Origin: Bacteroidales bacterium
GTDB taxonomy: Bacteria; Bacteroidota; Bacteroidia; Bacteroidales; UBA7960
Direction of reading: 5' to 3'
Assembly (NCBI GenBank): GCA_003557965.1
Contig: PWND01000128.1
Span: 1 to 11,387 of the forward strand
Length of the DNA: 11,387 nucleotides
The notes below the pieces were generated by a model. It ran no database searches. It was not told the origin of the DNA and was given only the letters and a program-made list of their open reading frames with translations. Positions 1-5,851 of the stretch are shown here, piece after piece. Every line of letters begins with the position of its first letter. The stretch's first letter is position 1. Position numbers and translations under genes: made by a program.

Positions 1-94
1 GGGTTGGCCGTTAGAGGCTTGGTGTGAATCAAGCCCCAGATAAATGACAGATATGAGGTTTTTACCGATTACAGAACCCGGCTTACAGCCTGCC
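1..94 (+). ncRNA. rnpB: RNase P RNA, 3' end (5' part outside window)
   Basis: This is the 3' portion of the catalytic RNA of ribonuclease P, which matures the 5' ends of tRNAs. The sequence shows AGATAAATGACAG at 38-50, the conserved 3' strand of helix P4, and ACAGAACCCGGCTTA at 71-85, the near-universal motif before the 3' strand of P1. E. coli rnpB has the same two blocks in the same order (AGATGAATGACTG, then ACAGAACCCGGCTTA). Just before the first block, bases 16-35 fold into an 8-bp hairpin (16-23 with 28-35, one G-U pair) capped by GUGA, a GNRA tetraloop, as expected for P18 of a type A RNA. CAGCCTGCC at 86-94 would be the 3' strand of P1; its partner lies off the left edge. The exact mature 3' end is inferred. 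All three frames close within about 40 bases, so this is not a protein tail. Confidence 0.94.
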
Positions 95-102
95 TTTTTC
101 TT
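86..102 (+). terminator. probable rnpB terminator (P1 strand plus U tract)
   Basis: The presumed 3' strand of the P1 helix (CAGCCTGCC) is followed at once by TTTTTCTT. A terminal helix followed by a U tract would give intrinsic termination. The 5' half of P1 is outside the window, so the hairpin cannot be verified here. A 4-bp alternative stem (80-83 with 87-90) is too weak to count. Confidence 0.45.
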
Positions 103-243
103 ACACTAAATAATTTCTTTTATCGTTTTGTGAATTGGCATTGTTGGTTTACAGTATTGTTGAAAAATCGCTTTAATTGTTGATAAACAGACAGTACTGC
201 ATACTCAAAATATAACTAATTTCGTTGTTTAAAACCGACTATT
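103..243 (+). promoter_or_regulatory. AT-rich leader upstream of the TPR gene
   Basis: No coding frame was found. This gap between rnpB and the TPR gene is the only place for that operon's promoter unless it reads through from rnpB. No convincing Bacteroidota promoter (TTG, about 20 bp, TAnnTTTG) was found; the closest -7 match is TAATTTCG at 217-224, without a well-spaced TTG. ATTGTTG occurs exactly three times (140-146, 156-162, 176-182), and the first and third copies are each followed by four variable bases and ACAG. There is no Shine-Dalgarno sequence before the ATG at 244, which is normal for Bacteroidota. Confidence 0.35.
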
Positions 244-3200
244 ATGAATGTAAAAAGATTTTTTCTATTAACAATCATTGTATTAATTGGTTGTTCGGGG
301 ATGTTTGCACAGAAAACTGCTGTTTACCAGCAGCCGGATGCCGACTACAGGCTTGCTCTTGACCTTTTTAATAAAGAAAAGTATGGAGCTGCAAAAAAAC
401 TGTTTGAGAGTACTTTAGAAAGTATTGATGATGTCCATTGCGAAGTAAGAATTAATGCGATCTATTATAAATCAATTTGTAAAGTTGAGCTTTTTCATCC
501 TGATGCAGAATCTTCGCTCTTAACTTTTATCAGACAGTTTCCCACCCATCCAAAACAAGGAATAGCTAACTTGCAAATGGGTAATTTACAATACAGGAAA
601 CGAAGTTATGAAGCAGCAATTGAATGGTATAAAAAAGTAGATATTTTTGATTTAACACAAAGGGAAAGAGAGGAGCTGCACTTCAAAATTGGATACAGCT
701 ACTTTATGACTGACAATATTGAAAGAGCCAAGCAAAGCTTTTTTGAGATTCGCAGCCCTGCATCGCTATACTATGCACCAGCTCAATATTATTACGGGCA
801 TATAGCATATACAGAAAAAAACTATGAAACAGCTTTAATATCATTTCAAAGAATAACTGATGACAGAAGCTTCGGGCCTATTGTCCCTTATTATATAGCT
901 CATATATACTTTTTGCAGGGAAAATATGATATGGTTATAGAGTATGCCCCGGATCTTTTAGAAGAAGCATCAACACGCAGAGTAGCTGAAATATCAAGAA
1001 TAATTGGAGAGTCATACTTTAAAACAGGAGAATATGATGAAGCTATTCCATACCTGGAAACATTTCACAGCCAGTCACGTTCTGAATTTTCAAGAAGCGA
1101 TCATTACCAGTTGGGTTATGCTTATTATAATTCGAGAGACTACGAAAATGCAATTAACCACTTTGAAAGAGTTACAGCAGTGGAAGACAGCTTAGCACAA
1201 AGTGCTTATTTCCACCTTGCAGACGCTTACTTAAAAACAGGACAAAAGAGATTTGCAAGAAATGCATTTATTTCTGCACATCAAATGGATTTTTTCCCTG
1301 CTATAAAGCAAGAATCATTATTCAATTATGCGAAGCTTTCATACGAATTATCATTCAGCCCATATAATGAAGCAATACTTGCATTTCAAAAATATATTGA
1401 AGATTATCCGGATTCGCCAAGAATATCAAATGCACAGGAGCATCTGGTTAATCTTTACATGACAACACGTAATTACAAAGCAGCTTTGGAGTCATTAGAT
1501 AATATTGGTGTTACAACAAAAAGATTCCGGGAAGCTTACCAAAGAATAGCCTATTTCAGAGGTGTTGAGCTTTATAATAATGGAGATTATTCCGGTGCAA
1601 TTGAACATTTTAAAAAGTCGAAAAACTATCCGGAAGAATCATTCATTGTGGCAAAATGTATATACTGGATAGCTGAAGCTTATTACAGAATTCAAAACTT
1701 TGACAAAGCAATTGAGTATCATAGAGAATTCTTAACAACTCCGGGAGCATTTGATTTAGAATATTTTAATAATGCTTATTATACTATAGGATATGCTTAC
1801 TTTAAACAAGAGGACTATCATCGGGCATTAATAGCATTCAGGCAATTTATCAGAGGAGATAATTTAAGAAACAGGTTTGTTAATGATGCATACCTGCGAA
1901 TTGCAGACTCTTACTTTATGACAAAAAACTACAGTAACGCAATCACTTTTTACAACAGGGCAATTGAGCTTTCGATTATTGACCCTGATTATGCAATTTA
2001 TCAAAAAGCCCTGGTAGAAGGTGTACAGGGTAATTTTTCTGCAAAATCAGAAAGCTTAAAACTTTTGCTTGATAAGTACCCTGAAACAAATTTTGCTGAT
2101 GATGCTGTTTTTGAAATTGCCAATACGTACATGGTTACAGATAAGAGCGAACAAGCACTGTATTATTACAATAAACTTATTGCGCAGCACCCACATAGTA
2201 GCCATATAAAAAGTGCCAAGTTACAAACTGCACTAATTTATTATAACTTAAACCGTGACGATGATGCTGTTGAGGTATGTAAAGCGGTAATTGATAGTTA
2301 TCCGGGTACAAAGGAGGCCATGGAAGCACTTACAATTATGAAAAACATCTATGTTGGTTTAGACAAAGTTGATGAGTATTTTGCTTTTGCTGAAAATATT
2401 TCATTTGCTGATATATCTAAATCGCAACAAGACACTTTAACATACGTTGCTGCTGAACAACGATACATGCAGGGAGATTGTACAAATGCAGTAAAAAGTT
2501 TTGCAAATTATATTGAAAGTTTCCCAAACGGAATTTTTATAACACATGCCAGGTTTTACAAGGCTGAATGCGAATACAGGATGAATGAGCTCCAGGTTGC
2601 TTTGCGCGGATATGAGTTTGTATTAGAGCAGCCAAGGTCACAGTTTTCAGAAAATGCAGCATTAAGAGCTTCTTCAATACAGTTCAGAATGAATAATTTC
2701 GAAGCTGCTCTGAAGCATTATTTAACTTTAGAAAATGTTTCAGAACAAAGGAGTAATATTCTTGAAGCAAGAATCGGACAAATGCGCTGCTATTTTAAAC
2801 TTAGCAGATTTGAAAACGCCATAGAAGCTGCAAAAATGGTAATTGACGACGAAAGGTCACCCAGGAATATTCTGCAAGAAGCTAACCTGTTAAAGGGCAA
2901 ATCCTACTTAAGGACACAAAACACTGAAGAAGCGCAAAAATCATTTAAGAGAACAACTCAGCTTGGCAAAACCGAAATGGCTGCTGAAGCTAAATATAAT
3001 TTAGCATTGATAGAATTCAGAAGCGGGAATTATGAACAATCTGAAGACATGATATTTACATTTATAAACGAAATAGCCGGCTATGATTATTGGTTGGCTA
3101 AAATGTTTATACTACTAGCTGACAATTACCTGCAAACAGAAAATATATTTCAGGCTAAGCATACTTTACAAAGTATAATTGATAATTACGATGGAGAAGA

Positions 3201-3300
3201 GCTTAATATGCTTGCAAGAGAAAAACTAAGCTATATTGAGGCTAAAAAAGATGAAGATATGATGAAAGAAGAGCCTGATACACTTGAGATAGAATTCTAA
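244..3300 (+). CDS. large exported tetratricopeptide-repeat protein
   Basis: Likely a periplasmic or outer-membrane-associated scaffold protein; no enzymatic domain is visible. The 1018 residues begin with a signal sequence: K4 and R5, a hydrophobic run 6-16, then CSGMFAQ. Cleavage by signal peptidase I after A22 (MFA, then Q) is typical of Bacteroidota. LIGC at 14-17 also fits a lipobox, but no acidic residues follow the cysteine, so lipidation is less likely. From about residue 33 to 1000 the protein is nearly continuous TPR-like helix pairs, about 23 by eye, with the usual small-residue, Tyr and Ala-Phe pattern; examples are NYETALISFQRI, EYDEAIPYLETF and DYENAINHFERV. The last 18 residues are charged and probably flexible. 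It starts 150 bp after rnpB and is followed 35 bp later by the beta-barrel gene, implying co-transcription and a joint envelope role. It is longer than the usual T9SS TPR lipoprotein PorW/SprE and was not matched to it. Gene calling is very secure; specific function is unknown. Confidence 0.9.
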   Translation: MNVKRFFLLTIIVLIGCSGMFAQKTAVYQQPDADYRLALDLFNKEKYGAAKKLFESTLESIDDVHCEVRINAIYYKSICKVELFHPDAESSLLTFIRQFPTHPKQGIANLQMGNLQYRKRSYEAAIEWYKKVDIFDLTQREREELHFKIGYSYFMTDNIERAKQSFFEIRSPASLYYAPAQYYYGHIAYTEKNYETALISFQRITDDRSFGPIVPYYIAHIYFLQGKYDMVIEYAPDLLEEASTRRVAEISRIIGESYFKTGEYDEAIPYLETFHSQSRSEFSRSDHYQLGYAYYNSRDYENAINHFERVTAVEDSLAQSAYFHLADAYLKTGQKRFARNAFISAHQMDFFPAIKQESLFNYAKLSYELSFSPYNEAILAFQKYIEDYPDSPRISNAQEHLVNLYMTTRNYKAALESLDNIGVTTKRFREAYQRIAYFRGVELYNNGDYSGAIEHFKKSKNYPEESFIVAKCIYWIAEAYYRIQNFDKAIEYHREFLTTPGAFDLEYFNNAYYTIGYAYFKQEDYHRALIAFRQFIRGDNLRNRFVNDAYLRIADSYFMTKNYSNAITFYNRAIELSIIDPDYAIYQKALVEGVQGNFSAKSESLKLLLDKYPETNFADDAVFEIANTYMVTDKSEQALYYYNKLIAQHPHSSHIKSAKLQTALIYYNLNRDDDAVEVCKAVIDSYPGTKEAMEALTIMKNIYVGLDKVDEYFAFAENISFADISKSQQDTLTYVAAEQRYMQGDCTNAVKSFANYIESFPNGIFITHARFYKAECEYRMNELQVALRGYEFVLEQPRSQFSENAALRASSIQFRMNNFEAALKHYLTLENVSEQRSNILEARIGQMRCYFKLSRFENAIEAAKMVIDDERSPRNILQEANLLKGKSYLRTQNTEEAQKSFKRTTQLGKTEMAAEAKYNLALIEFRSGNYEQSEDMIFTFINEIAGYDYWLAKMFILLADNYLQTENIFQAKHTLQSIIDNYDGEELNMLAREKLSYIEAKKDEDMMKEEPDTLEIEF

Positions 3301-3335
3301 ATATCAAAATCTATATTTTTTAACTGATTTACAAG

Positions 3336-5072
3336 ATGAGCAAAATGAACAGTTTCAAAAGTCAAAAACACATATTAAAAGCTATAATTTTTTTACTGCT
3401 TATTACAAGCGCTTCAAAGTTATTTTCACAGGATCTTGACTTTGATGAAATAAAAGTTGTAGCTCCCTATATGCCAACAATTTCAGAAGCTTTTAAGATA
3501 CTCGAAAACCCAAGTATCGAAGATACATTAAGCGTAGAAACAGAGTTTAAGTACAGCATTACACCGGTAAAAATTGACACACAGTTTGAGCTGGAGCCAA
3601 TAAGTCCTGCAAGGATGCGCGGAGAGCCACTTCCAAAGCTTTATAAAGGCTTGGCTAAAGCGGGGCTTGGCACACACAACACTCCTTATGCAGAATTCTT
3701 TTATAATACGCTGCGCTCAAATGAGTATGCTTATGGCTTAAGAGCTAAGCACATTTCATCATCTGGAAAAATTGAAGGTTATGAGTTTAGCCAATATAGC
3801 GATAATCTTATAAATGCTTATGGAAAACGATTTTATAATGACCTCACTTTAAATGCTAATGCTGAATATAAAAGAGATATGGTTCATTACTATGGTTTTC
3901 AAAAAGACGACTTTTCTGATGACAACCAGGCTCTTGATTTTATTAATAGTTTACAAGGTGATGATATAAAGCAGCACTTTAACATTATAAATGCAAATAT
4001 CAATTATAACACTACTCACCTTGACAGCACAAAGTTGCATCACTCAGCCGGGTTTTACTACAGAGCACTATTTGACAGATATGAAGCTACTGAGTACAAA
4101 TACTCTTTCAAGGGGCATTTAGGCAATATGCTTCCTGAAGATCCGCTTGGGTTTAGTGAAACTCAATATTTTGACTTGTTTGTAAGCGCAGACTTATATA
4201 ATTATGATGTATTTGACAATGCAGTAACAAATGGTTTATTAAGCCTGGAGCCGAGATTGTCATCAAAATACAGAGATTTTAAGTTTTATATAGGGTTAGA
4301 TGTTGTTACGCAGTTTGATAAAAATACATATCTCAAATTTTATCCACAGGCACATGTAGAAGCAAGCCTTGTTGAGGATGTTTTAATTGCTTACGGAAGC
4401 TTTTCAGGTGGAATGGATAAACATGACCTTTACTCTACAAGCAGAATTAATCCATTTATAAACACAGGCACCGATTTACCGCTTAAATTCAGAAACAGGA
4501 CTTCTGACCTTATAGGTGGTTTTAAAGGCTCTATTAGCTCTTATGTTGCTTATAATTTTAGTGTTTCCAATGCAGAAATTGAAAACTATGCATTTTTCGT
4601 AAACGATACTACTACCCTGCTCAATAACAAGTTCACTTTAGTATATGATGATATTCGCAGGTTGAATTTTAAGGGTGAGATTTTTACTCAGATTGGCGAA
4701 AGATTCAGGCTTAGGTTAGCAGCCGATTATTATGAGTTTTCTCTATTTGATGAAATTGAAGCCTGGCATGAGCCCACTGTAGTTGTATCAGTTAATGGAA
4801 GATACAATATCCAGGACAAGATAATATTGTCGCTCGATGCGTATGCACGAAATACTACTTATGCAAGAGGTTTTGATGATTCCGGAGAAGTTGAAAGGAT
4901 TGAGCTTGAAGGCTTTCATGTTGATACAAACATCAGGATAGAATACCGATACACCAGGATGCTGGCATTGTTTTTAAACTTTAATAATGTTCAGAATCAA
5001 TCACTGGAAAGGTGGTTAAATTACCCTACACAAAGGTTTAATTTTCTTGGTGGGGTGAGTTATTCGTTTTAA
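3336..5072 (+). CDS. outer-membrane beta-barrel protein (TonB-receptor-like barrel without plug)
   Basis: A 578-residue outer-membrane protein. A basic N-terminus is followed by a hydrophobic run (about 13-27) and LFSQ, giving probable signal peptidase I cleavage after S31. The mature N-terminus carries DEIKVVAPYMPTISEAFKI, a segment I recall from a Bacteroidota family usually annotated as TonB-dependent receptor or hypothetical protein. About 65 residues later, KLYKGLAKAGLGTHNTPYAE begins a long alternating pattern of Tyr/Phe-rich strands that runs to the C-terminus. The last residues, GGVSYSF, have the terminal aromatic expected of a strand recognised by the BAM complex. Only about 70 residues precede the barrel, too few for a classical plug, so active TonB-linked uptake is doubtful. 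The ATG at 3336 is taken as start; a second Met codon at 3345 would also retain the signal peptide. The tight spacing after the TPR gene suggests the two act together. Ligand or substrate is unknown. Confidence 0.88.
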   Translation: MSKMNSFKSQKHILKAIIFLLLITSASKLFSQDLDFDEIKVVAPYMPTISEAFKILENPSIEDTLSVETEFKYSITPVKIDTQFELEPISPARMRGEPLPKLYKGLAKAGLGTHNTPYAEFFYNTLRSNEYAYGLRAKHISSSGKIEGYEFSQYSDNLINAYGKRFYNDLTLNANAEYKRDMVHYYGFQKDDFSDDNQALDFINSLQGDDIKQHFNIINANINYNTTHLDSTKLHHSAGFYYRALFDRYEATEYKYSFKGHLGNMLPEDPLGFSETQYFDLFVSADLYNYDVFDNAVTNGLLSLEPRLSSKYRDFKFYIGLDVVTQFDKNTYLKFYPQAHVEASLVEDVLIAYGSFSGGMDKHDLYSTSRINPFINTGTDLPLKFRNRTSDLIGGFKGSISSYVAYNFSVSNAEIENYAFFVNDTTTLLNNKFTLVYDDIRRLNFKGEIFTQIGERFRLRLAADYYEFSLFDEIEAWHEPTVVVSVNGRYNIQDKIILSLDAYARNTTYARGFDDSGEVERIELEGFHVDTNIRIEYRYTRMLALFLNFNNVQNQSLERWLNYPTQRFNFLGGVSYSF

Positions 5073-5078
5073 GGTTGA

Positions 5079-5133
5079 GAAAGCTGAAAGGTGAAAGCTC
5101 AAAGGTGAAAGCTGAAAGCTGAAAGGTGAAAGT
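5079..5133 (+). repeat. 7-bp tandem array, GAAAG[CG]T
   Basis: Seven full 7-bp units plus a partial eighth lie just after the stop codon of the barrel gene: GAAAGCT, GAAAGGT, GAAAGCT, CAAAGGT, GAAAGCT, GAAAGCT, GAAAGGT, GAAAGT. The preceding bases from 5071 (AAGGTTGA) may be a decayed unit. The + strand is purine-rich. It lies outside coding sequence and would fall in the 3' UTR of the TPR/barrel transcript. Confidence 0.85.
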
Positions 5134-5170
5134 AAATTATCGGTTTTACCATGCCTTTCCTAATTTCAAC

Positions 5171-5196
5171 GGGACCTCTCACTGACGGTCGAGGTG
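5171..5196. other. GC-richer spacer with a short inverted repeat
   Basis: Between the two arrays, bases 5134-5204 contain no gene. ACCTC at 5174-5178 is the inverse of GAGGT at 5191-5195, a 5-bp stem around a 12-base loop. This stretch is richer in G and C than its surroundings. It could be the remnant of a dispersed repeat, but the stem alone is weak evidence. Confidence 0.3.
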
Positions 5197-5204
5197 AAGA
5201 TCAA

Positions 5205-5364
5205 CCAATCCACCAATTCCCCAATAAACTAATTTCCCAATTAACCAATTAACCAATTAACCAATTAACCAATTAACCAATTAACCAATTAACCAATTAA
5301 CCAATCAACCAATTAACCAATTAACCAATCAACCAATTAACCAATTAACCAATCAACCAATATT
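5205..5364 (+). repeat. 8-bp tandem array, CCAATTAA type, 20 units in register
   Basis: A perfect-register core of 15 units spans 5237-5356: eight CCAATTAA, then CCAATCAA at 5301, 5325 and 5349 with two CCAATTAA units between each. The last part therefore repeats with a 24-bp period. Four degenerate units in the same 8-bp phase lie before the core (CCAATCCA, CCAATTCC, CCAATAAA, CTAATTTC) and one after it (CCAATATT). The + strand has no G from 5200 to 5372. The array lies between convergent genes and is unlikely to be coding, because units of 8 shift frame. Such short arrays usually vary in copy number by replication slippage. Confidence 0.95.
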
Positions 5365-5373
5365 AATAATAAG

Positions 5374-5409
5374 AAAAGAGGCTGCCTCTAAAATGAGACA
5401 GCCTCTTTT
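5374..5409. terminator. bidirectional intrinsic terminator
   Basis: A 15-bp stem pairs 5374-5388 (AAAAGAGGCTGCCTC) with 5395-5409 around the 6-base loop TAAAAT. The only imperfection is C5385 opposite A5398. In the minus-strand transcript it becomes a G-U pair, so the stem is complete in that direction. T-rich tracts follow on both sides (TTTTATTTT on +, TTTTCTTATT on -). It lies between convergent operons, 28 bp beyond the lipoprotein stop codon and about 300 bp beyond the barrel stop. Confidence 0.88.
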
Positions 5410-5415
5410 ATTTTA

Positions 5416-5436
5416 AACCTTTATATTTAAAAGGTT
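5416..5436 (-). other. small 7-bp hairpin next to the lipoprotein stop codon
   Basis: AACCTTT (5416-5422) and AAAGGTT (5430-5436) form a perfect 7-bp stem with a 7-base loop, one base away from the stop codon (5438-5440) of the minus-strand lipoprotein gene. It may protect the 3' end of the message or be chance in AT-rich sequence. It is too weak to be called a terminator. Confidence 0.35.
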
Positions 5437-5437
5437 G

Positions 5438-5839
5438 TTAGTCTCTGCGAAATAAATACCTGAGTTCGATTTCATTACCCATATCGATAGTGAAAGTACG
5501 ATACACATGCATTTTTTCCCAGTTTAGGTACACAATATTAAAATCCTGAACAGAACCATCCGTTGCATCTAAAACAAGGTTTGACTCTGTAGCCGACCAT
5601 GTACCTGCTGTAGCTCTTCCATCAACATTAACGAAGAGGAAGGTTTCATTATAGTCAAGGTGAAGCCTGGAATCAACTTCAAATATTTCAGGGAGATTCA
5701 CCTGGCCATTCGCAATAACATTTTCTACTCTCCACTCACCCATTACAAGTTGTACGGGGTCCGGATCTTCCGGCTTAGCACAAGAGTTTACGAATAATGC
5801 GATTACTATTACTAAAAGAATATTTCTCAATTTATTCAT
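5438..5839 (-). CDS. small lipocalin-like lipoprotein
   Basis: A 133-residue lipoprotein. The N-terminus has K3 and R5, a hydrophobic run 7-17, and the lipobox VNSC with Cys20 as the lipidated residue. AKPEDPDP follows; acidic residues in these positions resemble the Bacteroidota signal that exports lipoproteins to the cell surface. The mature part opens with GEWRVENVIANG, matching the Gly-x-Trp start of small Bacteroidota lipocalin-like domains, and continues as short alternating strands with a GTWSATESNLVL hairpin. The family label rests on this pattern only. It starts 12 bp after the stop of the giant T9SS-sorted protein, with an A-rich spacer and no Shine-Dalgarno sequence, so the two are almost surely co-transcribed. 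Ligand and function are unknown; a surface partner of the giant protein is one possibility. Confidence 0.85.
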   Translation of the reverse strand: MNKLRNILLVIVIALFVNSCAKPEDPDPVQLVMGEWRVENVIANGQVNLPEIFEVDSRLHLDYNETFLFVNVDGRATAGTWSATESNLVLDATDGSVQDFNIVYLNWEKMHVYRTFTIDMGNEIELRYLFRRD

Positions 5840-5851
5840 AGTTTTATGTTT

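Noticed and set aside
1..41. Possible C-terminal tail of a protein ending near base 41 on the + strand
   Set aside because: One frame runs from the edge to a TAA at about 40-42, but the bases are the rnpB P18 hairpin and the beginning of P4, which explain the sequence better.
244..3300. Identification as the T9SS component PorW/SprE
   Set aside because: It is exported and TPR-rich, but it is longer, has no confident lipoprotein signal, and TPR resemblance alone does not identify a family.
3336..5072. Classical TonB-dependent receptor
   Set aside because: The region before the barrel is about 70 residues, too short for the usual plug domain, and no SusD or transporter partner is adjacent.
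5205..5364. CRISPR array
   Set aside because: Units are 8 bp with no spacers, and no cas gene is nearby; this is a simple tandem repeat.
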